Source: Streptomyces pyxinae (GTDB taxonomy: Bacteria > Actinomycetota > Actinomycetes > Streptomycetales > Streptomycetaceae). From it: a stretch of DNA of 64,000 nucleotides. Under the pieces are notes generated by a model. The model was not told the DNA's origin. It did not search any database and saw only the letters and a program-made list of their open reading frames with translations. This document shows positions 1 through 8,276 of this stretch, one piece after another (the first letter of the stretch is position 1; the number at the start of each line of letters is the position of its first letter). Where the stretch lies: contig NZ_JANUGQ010000025.1 of the NCBI RefSeq assembly GCF_024756275.1, positions 1 to 64,000 on the forward strand, given 5' to 3'. The translations under genes and the position numbers were made by a program.

Positions 1-569
1 AACAACCACTCCGCGGTAAGCCGTCCAGGCCCCGCCGCACCCGAAGTCCCGGGTTCAGCGGACGGGAGCAGGCCGGGCACAGCCCATGGACCGGGGTGCT
101 GTCGTCGGCCGGGGCACCGGAGGACGACGGCGGAAGCAAAGGGAAGCGGGGGGAGTGCGGGGTCAGGGAAAGATCTATGCCTCCGGCGGGGGCCAGACGC
201 CGGGATGGCCGGGGGCTTGTCCGGCGGGCGCGGGTCGGTGGGGGCGGACGTGAAAACGGCTGCCATCCCGCGTGCCTCGGCCCAGCCAAGGCGAGCAGAC
301 ACGGCACCGGGCGTCAAGGTCGTTCGTCCAGTGGGGCGCTCCACCTTGACGCCCGGCACCGCGCCCGCTCCACGTACGTGTTGGGTCGAGGCACACGGGA
401 TGGCAGCCAGGGGCGAGTGGTAGGCAGAGGAAGCGGTTCGCCTGCGGCAAGTGCGTGTCTAACTGCGTGACAACAGCGGCAAACAACGACGAACGCGGGC
501 GGACGACTGCGGACCATCACAGCAGCTCAGCGCCACGATCCCTCCTGTCCGGCGGGTGATCTCGGTTGC
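1..569. other. Left edge, no supported gene
   Basis: No reading frame here has convincing Streptomyces codon usage. The translatable frames on both strands resemble each other because the DNA is partly self-complementary (see the palindrome at 259-407). The stretch ends at a tRNA-Pro 3' fragment, so it may be the terminal non-coding end of an integrated element or a decayed remnant. It cannot be resolved without the sequence to the left. Confidence 0.5.
259..407. repeat. Long imperfect palindrome (inverted repeat, about 149 bp)
   Basis: The outer arms 259-281 and 386-407 are reverse complements with about two mismatches. The inner arms 307-320 and 343-356 are perfect 14-bp complements around a 22-bp centre. 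The sequence between the inner and outer arms is only partly complementary. Any transcript could fold into a long hairpin. It lies about 160 bp left of the tRNA-Pro fragment. Whether it is a terminator, a replication or transfer structure, or a decayed inverted duplication cannot be told. Confidence 0.75.
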
Positions 570-611
570 TTCGGGACGAAGAGGTCGTGGGTTCAAATCC
601 CGCCACCCCGA
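570..611 (+). pseudogene. 3' fragment of a tRNA-Pro(CGG) gene; probable att site
   Basis: From the anticodon loop onward this matches the 3' half of a Streptomyces tRNA-Pro as I remember it: anticodon-stem strand CGAAG, the T-arm with GGTTCAAATCC, and an acceptor strand ending CACCCCGA. No matching 5' half (acceptor strand CGGGGTG, D-arm) lies upstream, so it is not an intact tRNA. A 3' tRNA fragment followed by its terminator is the usual footprint left when a tyrosine-integrase element recombines into a tRNA gene. The intact tRNA would then lie at the far side of an element to the left of this window. The identity rests on remembered tRNA sequence. Confidence 0.65.
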
Positions 612-630
612 CTTCGTAAGACCAGGTCAA

Positions 631-659
631 GGGTCTGATCCTCAGTGAGGATCAGACCC
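631..659 (+). terminator. Rho-independent terminator after the tRNA-Pro fragment
   Basis: The arms 631-644 and 646-659 are perfect 14-bp complements around a single central base, followed by a short T-run (660-663). It sits 19 bp after the tRNA fragment and was probably the native tRNA terminator. Confidence 0.8.
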
Positions 660-839
660 TTTCTGCATCTCGGGGAACACATCTGGGTGACGTCCGGGAG
701 AAGACAGCGCGGGGCCCCCGAGGTCAGGGGCCGTCCGCGCGTCGGAGTCCGAGCACCCGCTGCTGGGTGAGGGCCTGGAGTCCGGCGTCACGGCCGCCGG
801 GGTCGGGTGGGCCGGGGCGGGCACTGTGGCCGGCTCCGG

Positions 840-1196
840 TCATGCTCCGGTGGCGAGGGCCAGGAGGAGGGAGGCGACGGCCAGGGCGAGGTAGGCGCCG
901 GGGAAGGCGATGTTGTGGTGGACGCGGGCGCGGATGTGGGTGATGACGGCGCCGGTGTAGAAGAGGACGAGGCCCGTCGCGGCGGCGATGCCGAGGGGCC
1001 GGAGACCCAGCAGGCCGAGGAGGAGCCCGGCGGCGCCGGCGGCCTTGAGGGTGGCCAGCCAGGGGAGCCAGGAGGGCGGGAGCTGCACCTCGGCGGAGTT
1101 GGCCAGGACGGACTTGGCCTTGGCGAAGTCGGCTGCGGCGATCCCGGCGTTGGCCGCGATGGTGACGGCGGTGACGATCACTTGGGCGAGGTGCAT
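840..1196 (-). CDS. DoxX-like small membrane protein
   Basis: 118-residue hydrophobic protein with about four predicted membrane helices: an N-terminal helix (VIVTAVTIAANAGIAAA), two in the middle (LATLKAAGAAGLLLGLLG, IAAATGLVLFYTGAVITHI) and one at the C-terminus (AYLALAVASLLLAL). The pattern and the charged loop RARVHHN fit the DoxX-like family, whose members are poorly characterised integral membrane proteins. The ATG at 1194-1196 was chosen because GGGAGAG lies just upstream. A longer frame to 1274 lacks a ribosome site and starts with unlikely basic sequence. It is divergent from the LysR gene across an 89-bp gap, so it is a plausible target of that regulator (inference). Confidence 0.75.
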   Translation of the reverse strand: MHLAQVIVTAVTIAANAGIAAADFAKAKSVLANSAEVQLPPSWLPWLATLKAAGAAGLLLGLLGLRPLGIAAATGLVLFYTGAVITHIRARVHHNIAFPGAYLALAVASLLLALATGA

Positions 1197-1285
1197 GGGT
1201 GCTCTCCCTTTCCGGCGGGGCGGTGTGCCCAGCCTCGTCGGGGCCCTCGCGGAGCGTCCAATAGCGGCTTCCATAACCTGGTGGA

Positions 1286-2266
1286 ATGGACGTGGACACC
1301 CGGCTGCTGCGCTCGTTCGCCGCGGTGGCCGAGGAGGGCAGCCTGACCGGGGCGGCGGAGCGGCTGTTCGTCTCCCAGCCGGCGCTGACCAAGCAGATCA
1401 AGCAGTTGGAGAACCGGCTCGGCGTGCCGTTGTTCGTACGGTCCCGGGCGGGCATGGCGCTGACCGCGGCGGGCCGGGCGCTGGCGGAGCGGGCGCCCGG
1501 GCTGTTGGCCGGGTGGGACACCGCGCTGCGGGAGGTGCGGGGCACGGCGAGCCGGGCGGAGCGGGTGCTGCGGGTCGGCTTTCTGGCCAGCGCCGCCAAT
1601 GAGGCGACGCCCCGGATCATCGCCGGGTTCGCCCGCCGCCGGCCGGGCTGGCGGGTCGACATGCGACAGGCCGCCTGGTCGGATCCGACGGCCGGGCTCG
1701 CCGCCGGGACCGTCGATGCCGCGCTGCTGCGGCTGCCCTTCCCGGGGCAGGAACGGTTGCGGCGGGCAGTGCTGTTCGCCGAACCCCGCTGGGTGGCACT
1801 GCCCTCGGCGCATCCACTGGCGGCGCGTGCGGTGGTGCCGTTCCGGGAGCTGTGGGACGAGCCGTTCGTGGCGGCCCCGGCCGAGACCGGCGAGTGGCGG
1901 GACTACTGGCTGGCCGCCGGCGAGCGGGACGGCCACCCGGTCCGTGTCGGGGCCGTCACCGACCAGCCCGACGAGTGGCTGAGTGCCATCGCCAACGGCT
2001 ACGGCGTCGCCCTGGCGCCCGCGTCCTCGGCGCGCTTCTACGCCCGTCCGGGAATCACGTACCGCCCCGTCAGCGGGATCGGCCCGAGCCGGATCGGGGT
2101 GGCCTGGGCTCCGGCGGACGACGGCAACCCCGTGGTACGGGACTTCGTGTGGTGCTGTCTGGAGAGCGGGGACGGGGCGGAGGACGAGGTGGGGGCGGGG
2201 GGTGGGGCCGGGGCGCGGGCCGGGGGCGCGGCAGAGACGGGCGGGGCGGCGGGCGGGGGCGGCTGA
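1286..2266 (+). CDS. LysR-family transcriptional regulator
   Basis: 326 residues. The N-terminal winged helix-turn-helix spans about residues 1-62 and carries the LysR signature (LLRSFAAVAEEGSLTGAAERL, then SQPALTKQIKQLENRLGVPLF). A periplasmic-binding-like effector domain covers about residues 90-290. The last 35 or so residues are a Gly/Ala-rich tail, longer than usual. The gene is divergent from the DoxX-like gene, the usual LysR arrangement in which the regulator controls itself and the neighbour from the shared intergenic region. The inducer cannot be inferred. Confidence 0.93.
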   Translation: MDVDTRLLRSFAAVAEEGSLTGAAERLFVSQPALTKQIKQLENRLGVPLFVRSRAGMALTAAGRALAERAPGLLAGWDTALREVRGTASRAERVLRVGFLASAANEATPRIIAGFARRRPGWRVDMRQAAWSDPTAGLAAGTVDAALLRLPFPGQERLRRAVLFAEPRWVALPSAHPLAARAVVPFRELWDEPFVAAPAETGEWRDYWLAAGERDGHPVRVGAVTDQPDEWLSAIANGYGVALAPASSARFYARPGITYRPVSGIGPSRIGVAWAPADDGNPVVRDFVWCCLESGDGAEDEVGAGGGAGARAGGAAETGGAAGGGG

Positions 2267-2384
2267 GCGGTCGCGGGACAGTGGGGAGACGCGATGCGCG
2301 TGAGTTGTCCACAGGGGGGTGGGTTCGGTGGGCGGTTGTCCACAGGGTGGGAGGGATGTCGGGGGGATCGGGTTTCATGGGGGC

Positions 2385-4208
2385 ATGACTGATCCGACCG
2401 AGACGAAGACGGTGCCCGACTGGGAGCGGCGGTTCCGGGCACCACGGGTGTCATTGCCGGAATGGGCGTGGGACGCGCCCGGGCGGGGGCTGTTCGTGTC
2501 CAACGCGACCGGGACGTACGAGCTGTACGCCTGGGACCGGGAGAGCGGCCACCGGCGGCAGGTGACCGACCGGGCCAACGGGACCACCGACGGCACCCTG
2601 ACCGCGGACGGGGCGTGGGTGTGGTGGTTCTCGGACACCGACGGGGACGAGTTCGGCGTGTGGATGCGCCAGCCGTTCCACGGCGGGGAGGACGAGCCCG
2701 CCGTGCCCGGGCTGGCGCCCGGCTATTCGGCGGGGCTCGCGCTCGGCCGGGACGGTACGGCGGTGATCGGCCGGTCCACCGACGAGGTCGGCACCACCGT
2801 GCACGTGCTGCGGCCCGGGGGTGAGCCGGTCGAGATCTACCGGCACCGGGAGTCGGCAGGGGTCGGGGACCTGTCCCACGACGGCCTGCTGATCGCGCTG
2901 GAGCACACCGAGCACGGGGACGCCATGCACGCGGCGCTCCGTGTCGTCCGGCCGGACGGTTCCACCGTCGCCGAGTTGGACGACACCGCGGGCGGTACAC
3001 GCGAGCTGGGCCTGAGCGTGCTGGGCTTCGCCCCGGTGGACGGGGACACCCGGCTGCTCGTCGGTCACCAGCGGCGGGGGCGCTGGGAGCCGATGATCTG
3101 GGACGTGGCCACGGGCACCGAGACGGACCTGGGGCTCGATCTGCCGGGCGATGTGTCGGCCGAGTGGTATCCGGACGGCTCCGGGCTGCTGATCGTGCAC
3201 GACTTCGAGGCGCGCAGCGAGCTCTGGCGGTACGACATCGCCCGCCGGGAGCCGGTCCGGCTGGACACCCCGCCCGGCTCGGTGTCGGGCGCCACCGCCC
3301 GGCCCGACGGGACGGTGGAGTACCTCTGGTCGTCCGCCGCCCGGCCGTCGGCGGTGCGGTCCACGACCGGCGGCGTGGTGCTCGACGCGCCCGGCGAGAA
3401 GGCCCCCGACTCGGTGGCCGTGGAGGACGTCTGGGTGGACGGCCCCGGGGGCCGGATCCACGCGCTCGTCCAGCGGCCGGCCGGGGTGACCGGGCCGCTG
3501 CCCACCGTCTTCGACATACATGGCGGTCCCACCTGGCACGACAGCGACGCCTTCGCCGCCGGCCCGGCCGCCTGGGTGGACCACGGGTACGCGGTCGTCC
3601 GGGTCAACTACCGGGGCTCCACCGGTTATGGCCGGGAGTGGACGGACGCCCTCAAGCACCGGGTCGGGCTCATCGAGCTGGAGGACGTGGCCGCCGTCCG
3701 GGAGTGGGCGGTGGCCTCGGGGCTGGCCGACCCGGCCCGGCTGGTGCTGACCGGCGGTTCCTGGGGCGGCTATCTCACCCTGCTGGGGCTCGGCACCCAG
3801 CCGGACGCCTGGGCGGTGGGCGTGGCCGCGGTGCCGGTGGCCGACTATGTGACGGCGTACCACGACGAGATGGAGGCGCTGAAGGCGATGGACCGGACGC
3901 TGTTCGGCGGGTCGCCCGAGGAGGTGCCGGAGCGGTTCAGGGCCTCCTCGCCGCTGACGTACGTGGACGAGGTCCGGGCTCCGGTCTACATCTCGGCGGG
4001 CGTCAACGACCCGCGCTGCCCGATCCGGCAGGTGGAGAACTACGTCGACCGGCTCGCCGCCCGGGGCGCGGTGCACGAGGTCTACCGGTACGACGCCGGG
4101 CACGGCTCGCTCGTGGTGGAGGAGCGGATCAAGCAGGTCCGGCTGGAGCTGGACTTCGTCGCCCGGCAGCTGCCGCCGGCCCGGAGCGAGGAGGCTGCCG
4201 CGGAGTGA
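2385..4208 (+). CDS. S9-family serine peptidase (prolyl oligopeptidase / acylaminoacyl peptidase type)
   Basis: 607 residues. The first 340 or so form a beta-propeller-type domain with repeated W-D and G-D turns. The last 260 form an alpha/beta-hydrolase domain with an HGGPTWH oxyanion segment, the nucleophile elbow GGSWGGY (Ser459), Asp542 in NDPRCP and His573 in DAGHGS. The full catalytic triad supports an active serine peptidase on small peptides, probably cytoplasmic as no signal peptide is seen. The ATG at 2385 was chosen; an in-frame start at 2319 would add 22 low-complexity residues. Nothing indicates substrate specificity. Confidence 0.9.
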   Translation: MTDPTETKTVPDWERRFRAPRVSLPEWAWDAPGRGLFVSNATGTYELYAWDRESGHRRQVTDRANGTTDGTLTADGAWVWWFSDTDGDEFGVWMRQPFHGGEDEPAVPGLAPGYSAGLALGRDGTAVIGRSTDEVGTTVHVLRPGGEPVEIYRHRESAGVGDLSHDGLLIALEHTEHGDAMHAALRVVRPDGSTVAELDDTAGGTRELGLSVLGFAPVDGDTRLLVGHQRRGRWEPMIWDVATGTETDLGLDLPGDVSAEWYPDGSGLLIVHDFEARSELWRYDIARREPVRLDTPPGSVSGATARPDGTVEYLWSSAARPSAVRSTTGGVVLDAPGEKAPDSVAVEDVWVDGPGGRIHALVQRPAGVTGPLPTVFDIHGGPTWHDSDAFAAGPAAWVDHGYAVVRVNYRGSTGYGREWTDALKHRVGLIELEDVAAVREWAVASGLADPARLVLTGGSWGGYLTLLGLGTQPDAWAVGVAAVPVADYVTAYHDEMEALKAMDRTLFGGSPEEVPERFRASSPLTYVDEVRAPVYISAGVNDPRCPIRQVENYVDRLAARGAVHEVYRYDAGHGSLVVEERIKQVRLELDFVARQLPPARSEEAAAE

Positions 4209-4836
4209 CGGGAAGGAGTGGGAGTACGGAGGTGTGAGGGTGGGTGGCGGCGAGCGGGGCTGCCCGCGGGACCGGGGCTGCGGCCAGGATGCTAGGGACA
4301 TCGGTCCGGGAGGCGCCGGGCGGGTGGCCGGGAGCAGGCGCTGCGGGCTTCCGGGAGCGGTCGGGAGGCGGTCCGGGGGCCGGCCGGCGACCGGGCGACG
4401 GTCGGGCAGGTGACCGGGGGCAAGCAGGAGGCGGTCCGGGATACGCCAGGTGGGTGGCCCGGAGCGGGTCCTGCGGGCTTCCGGGAGCGGTCGGGAGGCG
4501 GTCCGGACCGGAGATGAAATCGGGGCGGTCCGGCGTGTGACCGGGAGCACCCGGAGACGGTCCAGAGGGCGGCCAAGGCGCCCGGAGGGAGCTCGAACGC
4601 CGGCCGGAGGTGATCGGGAGGTGGTCCGAGGGCCCCTGAAGGCGGTGCGGCGCACGTCCGGCGGGTGCCCGGGACGACCGGCGGACGGTTCGGTTGCCGG
4701 CGGGGACGACCGGCAGGTGACCGGGGGCACCCGGAGGCGGTCCGGTGAGCTGGCCGGGGCGACCGGAGGCGGTCGGGGGCCGGCCGGGAGGCGACCCGGG
4801 CGGAGGGAGGGCGAGCGGGTTCCGTACCGTGGAGGG
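4209..4836. other. GC-rich repetitive intergenic region
   Basis: 628 bp with no supported gene. Frames on both strands are Gly/Arg- or Pro/Arg-rich low complexity. It contains a 36-bp exact direct repeat and many degenerate GGAGGCGGTCC-type units (see the repeat at 4341-4506). Confidence 0.6.
4341..4506. repeat. Direct repeat, 36 bp, two copies 130 bp apart
   Basis: Copies at 4341-4376 and 4471-4506 are identical. Similarity extends leftwards with a few mismatches, giving roughly 50 bp. Related GGAGGCGGTCCGG units recur to about 4750. This looks like a decaying minisatellite between the peptidase and SURF1 genes. Confidence 0.7.
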
Positions 4837-5601
4837 GTGTACCGGTTCCTGACGACGCCCCGCTGGTGGGGGATCAACGCCTTCGTCCTGCTGGCGATCC
4901 CGTTCTGCGTGTTCATGGGCACCTGGCAGCTGGGTAAGTTCGAGGACCGGGTGGACACACACCGGGCGGCGGAGCAGCGGCCGGACCCCGGTTCGGTGCG
5001 GGCCGCGCCGCTGGCCTCGCTGCTGCCGGTCACCTCGGAGACCTCCGGGCGGCACGCCACGGTGACCGGGCGGTACGGGGAGCAGTTCCTGGTGCCGGGG
5101 CGGGAGCTGGACGGGCGCACCGGCTCGTACGTCCTCACCCTGCTGCGGACCGGCGGACCGGCGGACCGGGACGGTGGCAAGGCGCTTCCGGTGGTTCGGG
5201 GCTGGCTGCCCGAAGGGGCCCGGGCGCCCGGCGTGCCGGACGGTGAGGTCACCGTCACGGGCGCGCTGCAGGCCTCCGAGAACGCCGGCACCAAGGGCGT
5301 GCACGCGGCGGGCGGACTGCCGGCCGGACAGGTCGGGATGATCAGCGCCGCCTCACTGGTCAACCTGGTGCCGGGCGAGGTGTACGACGCGTGGATCACC
5401 CTCACCGACGCGCCCGCCGGCCTGACGCCGGTGCCCGCGACCCTGCCCGAGGGCAGCGGGCTGGATCTCAAGGCGTTCCAGAACCTCGGCTACACCGGCG
5501 AGTGGTTCGTCTTCGCCGGCTTTGTCCTCTTCATGTGGTTCCGGCTCTTCCGCCGCGAGGCCGAGCAGGCCCGGGACCAGGCACTCGGGCTGACCGCCTG
5601 A
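4837..5601 (+). CDS. SURF1-family cytochrome oxidase biogenesis protein
   Basis: 254 residues with the SURF1 layout: an N-terminal membrane helix (about residues 9-27, WWGINAFVLLAIPFCVFMGT) followed by WQLGKFEDR, a large extracytoplasmic domain with the VTGRY and VVRGWLP motifs, and a C-terminal helix (about 220-240, WFVFAGFVLFMWFRLF) before a basic tail. Family members help assemble heme-copper cytochrome c oxidase. The start is taken as the GTG at 4837 because conserved sequence begins there; the frame stays open for 129 further codons of repetitive DNA. The GGAGGGG beside the GTG sits very close for a normal ribosome site, so the start is the weak point. Confidence 0.85.
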   Translation: MYRFLTTPRWWGINAFVLLAIPFCVFMGTWQLGKFEDRVDTHRAAEQRPDPGSVRAAPLASLLPVTSETSGRHATVTGRYGEQFLVPGRELDGRTGSYVLTLLRTGGPADRDGGKALPVVRGWLPEGARAPGVPDGEVTVTGALQASENAGTKGVHAAGGLPAGQVGMISAASLVNLVPGEVYDAWITLTDAPAGLTPVPATLPEGSGLDLKAFQNLGYTGEWFVFAGFVLFMWFRLFRREAEQARDQALGLTA

Positions 5602-5737
5602 GGATCGGGGCCGGACCCCGGGCGGGCACGCCGGGAACCAGGAGGGGCTGGGCGCCCCCGTCCCCCCGGTGGCCACGCCCCGTGCCCCCGCCCCGTTCGC
5701 ACGTACGGTGTCGCACCGTGCGGTGACGCCCGGCCGG

Positions 5738-7114
5738 TCACTCCGTGGGCAGGGCGCCCGTGTGGTAGACGGTGCCCGCGCAGGCGTTGTCGACCGTGGC
5801 CCGGGCCTCCGGGGCGCCGCCCTCGGCGGTGTGGGTGACCGTGACACTGCCGGCCTCCGGAGTGCCGTCCCCCGTGCCCAGCTGGGCCTGCGGTTCGGCC
5901 GCCGGTCCCGTGTCGTTCGGGCCGCCGGTGCCACCGGTCCCGCCGGAGTCCCCGGAGGAGGGGGTGTCGCCGGACGGGCTCGGCCCGGGGGACGTACCGC
6001 CCCCGCCGGCCGGGCAGGTCTCGCTCGGCACCCAGGCGAACTTCACCTCGTACGCCGCGGCCGGCCGCAGCAGCAGCCGGTTCTCCGCCGGAGTGTCCGG
6101 CAACCCGGTCGCCGGGTCACCCGCCGTGTGCCGGACCACGCCGATCCGGCCCGCGTCGGCCGCCCCGGCGGCCCGTACGGCGACCGCGCCGTCACCGCCC
6201 ACCAGGCACTCGGCGCCCGAGACATTGGTGACCCGGAAGGTCCCGTAGACCTTGCCGTCCGGCTCGGGCCTGCCCGCCTCGGCGACGGTCACGCCCAGTC
6301 CCTTGGGTCCGCACACCGGCGCGTCCGGGGCCGCGGAGCCGGCCGCCGTCTCCGGCGCCGTCCCCGGGGCGGTGCCGGGCGACGCGCCCGGGGAGGCCCC
6401 CGGTCCCGGAAGCTTCGGCCGGGCACCGTCGGCACCGGTCTCGCCGCCCCCGGTCGCCCGCTCGCCGGGTGGCCGGCTCGACGGCCGCGTCCGCTCGCCC
6501 TGCCCCGGCTCCGCGTCGGTGCCGTCGTGGACCTGCTCGCCGTGGCCGGCGGTGATCGCGCGGTCCTCGGCGGTGGAGCCGGTCCCCGCCACATGGAAGA
6601 ACGCGGGAACCGCCGTACCGAACAGCAGGGCGGCCGCCGCCGCGCCCACGGCCAGTTGCCGCTTGCGGGCACGCCGCTCGGGCACCGCCCGGCGCAGCAG
6701 GTCGAGCGAGCCGTCGGCGGGCCGGAGGTCCCGTACCGCGCCGTGCAGCAGCTGACGCAGCGCCCGTTCGTCCCCGGTCAGGCCGTCCCCGGTCAGCCCG
6801 TCGTCCGGCGTCCCGGAGTGCCCGCCGAGGTGGTCACCGGATCGCCCCCCGGAAGCTCCGTCGTGCTGCCCTCCGGGCGTTTCTCCGGGTGCCTCTCCGG
6901 ATACCTCTCCGGGATGGCGGCCACGTTCCGGCCCGTTGTTCACAGTCTCGTTTCCAGTCCGGTCGCCCGGCGGACCGTGCTCGGTCCTGCCGGGGACGCT
7001 CTCGCTTCTGCCGGCGGCACGCTCGCGCCTGCCGGGGCCTTGCCTGTCCCTGCCGGGGCCACGTCCGCTTCCGCCGGGGCCATGTCCGTCTCTGCCGAGG
7101 CCACGCCCGTTCAT
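5738..7114 (-). CDS. Single-pass membrane protein coupled to the ECF sigma factor (putative anti-sigma)
   Basis: 458 residues. The N-terminal 100 are Gly/Arg-rich low complexity. A cytoplasmic segment around 110-150 (ALRQLLHGAVRDLRPADGS then LDLLRRAVPERRARKRQ) precedes one membrane helix at about 153-172 (LAVGAAAAALLFGTAVPAFF), a Pro/Gly linker, and an extracytoplasmic domain with conserved Cys residues. The ATG overlaps the stop of the sigma gene (ATGA), showing translational coupling. Position and topology fit a membrane-bound regulator of the sigma factor. No zinc-binding HxxxCxxC anti-sigma motif is visible, so the anti-sigma role is inference. Confidence 0.7.
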   Translation of the reverse strand: MNGRGLGRDGHGPGGSGRGPGRDRQGPGRRERAAGRSESVPGRTEHGPPGDRTGNETVNNGPERGRHPGEVSGEAPGETPGGQHDGASGGRSGDHLGGHSGTPDDGLTGDGLTGDERALRQLLHGAVRDLRPADGSLDLLRRAVPERRARKRQLAVGAAAAALLFGTAVPAFFHVAGTGSTAEDRAITAGHGEQVHDGTDAEPGQGERTRPSSRPPGERATGGGETGADGARPKLPGPGASPGASPGTAPGTAPETAAGSAAPDAPVCGPKGLGVTVAEAGRPEPDGKVYGTFRVTNVSGAECLVGGDGAVAVRAAGAADAGRIGVVRHTAGDPATGLPDTPAENRLLLRPAAAYEVKFAWVPSETCPAGGGGTSPGPSPSGDTPSSGDSGGTGGTGGPNDTGPAAEPQAQLGTGDGTPEAGSVTVTHTAEGGAPEARATVDNACAGTVYHTGALPTE

Positions 7115-7998
7115 GCCGGGTCCTCCATGGCGACGCGCAGCGCCGCGATGCCCCGGGAGCCGTACGCCTTCACCGAGCCGAGCGATATCCCCAGCGTCTC
7201 CGCGACCTGTGCCTCCGTCATGTCGGCGAAGTACCGGAGCACGAGCACCTCGCGCTGCCGGCGCTGGAGTCCGCGCATCGCCTTGATGAGCGCGTCCCGC
7301 TCCAGCTGGTCGTACGCCCCCTCCTCGGCGCTCGCCATGTCGGGCATCGGCTTCGACAACAGCTTCAGCCCGAGGATGCGGCGGCGCAGCGCGGAGCGGG
7401 AGAGGTTCACCACGGTCTGGCGCAGATACGCCAGGGTCTTCTCCCGGTCGCGGACCCGCTTGCGCGCCGAGTGGACGCGGATGAACGCCTCCTGGACGAC
7501 GTCCTCGCAGGAGGCCGTGTCGTCGAGCAGCAACGCGGCGAGCCCCAGCAGCGACCGGTAGTGGACGCGGTAGGTCTCGGTGAGGTGATCGACGGTCGTC
7601 CCGCTGACGGTGGTCGTCTCGGCGGCCATCGCCATGTCAGGGCCCGTACGCCCGGCGGACGGCACGGACCCGGCCGGCGGAAGCGCCGGAGCGGACGTGC
7701 CCGGCGGGAGCGAGGCGGTGGCCGAGGGCGCGGGCCCGGATATGCCCGGGGGCGGCGCAGCGGCGGGCGCGGGCAGGGCAGCCGGAGCCGCGGCGGACGG
7801 CACCTGCGGCGGGATGCGCACCGGCCCGGTGGCGGGCACGGGGGCGATCACCGGCAGCCCGCCCGTACGGCGGGACGAACGGCCGGACGGGCGCACGGCG
7901 CCCCCGGCCGGACCGCCCCTGCGGAACGGGACCACCGCGGAAGCGGCCGAGCGGATCCCCGGCCGGACCGCCGCTGTGATGTCGAGTACCTCTGCCAC
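7111..7998 (-). CDS. ECF-type RNA polymerase sigma factor (SigE family)
   Basis: 295 residues. Region 2 begins around residue 137 and includes ASCEDVVQEAFIRVH. Region 4 is at about 238-290 with LQRRQREVLVLRYFADMT and the helix-turn-helix AQVAETLGISLGSVKAYGSR. The first 120 residues are an unusual Pro/Ala/Gly-rich tail. The GTG at 7998 gives the full frame; an ATG at 7635 would give a normal-length sigma of about 174 residues but has no obvious ribosome site, so the true start is unsure. It overlaps the downstream membrane protein gene, probably its regulator. In S. coelicolor a sigma gene also sits next to asd-ask, as I recall. Confidence 0.88.
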   Translation of the reverse strand: MAEVLDITAAVRPGIRSAASAVVPFRRGGPAGGAVRPSGRSSRRTGGLPVIAPVPATGPVRIPPQVPSAAAPAALPAPAAAPPPGISGPAPSATASLPPGTSAPALPPAGSVPSAGRTGPDMAMAAETTTVSGTTVDHLTETYRVHYRSLLGLAALLLDDTASCEDVVQEAFIRVHSARKRVRDREKTLAYLRQTVVNLSRSALRRRILGLKLLSKPMPDMASAEEGAYDQLERDALIKAMRGLQRRQREVLVLRYFADMTEAQVAETLGISLGSVKAYGSRGIAALRVAMEDPA

Positions 7999-8276
7999 GC
8001 CTGTTGGACACGCTGCCCCCCGTCAGGGTTGTACGCGCGCGCGACCACGTTTGACGGCGCGTCCGGTGCGTCGTTTGCCCTCATGCGTACCCGCTCTTCC
8101 CCATGGGCCCGGCCCGCGCCGACGGCGCGAGGGGCGACCGCGTAGACGCCGTTCGCCCGGCCGCCGGTTGCGGAAGGACGGGCCGGTGTCACCGGATCTG
8201 TCGTCGCCCCGGTTCACGCGGTCCCGGCCGGAGCTGTGCTCACAGGGCGTTCACGAATCCTACAAAGCTCAACAGC

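Noticed and set aside
570..611. An intact tRNA gene
   Set aside because: Only the 3' half is present; acceptor 5' strand and D-arm are missing.
4244..4576. Frames on both strands in the repeat region before SURF1
   Set aside because: They translate the minisatellite units only; no ribosome site or family.
2451..5471. A 1006-codon minus-strand open frame across the peptidase and SURF1 genes
   Set aside because: It is antisense to two clear protein families and its product is Pro/Arg/Gly-rich low complexity, the usual shadow of GC-rich genes.
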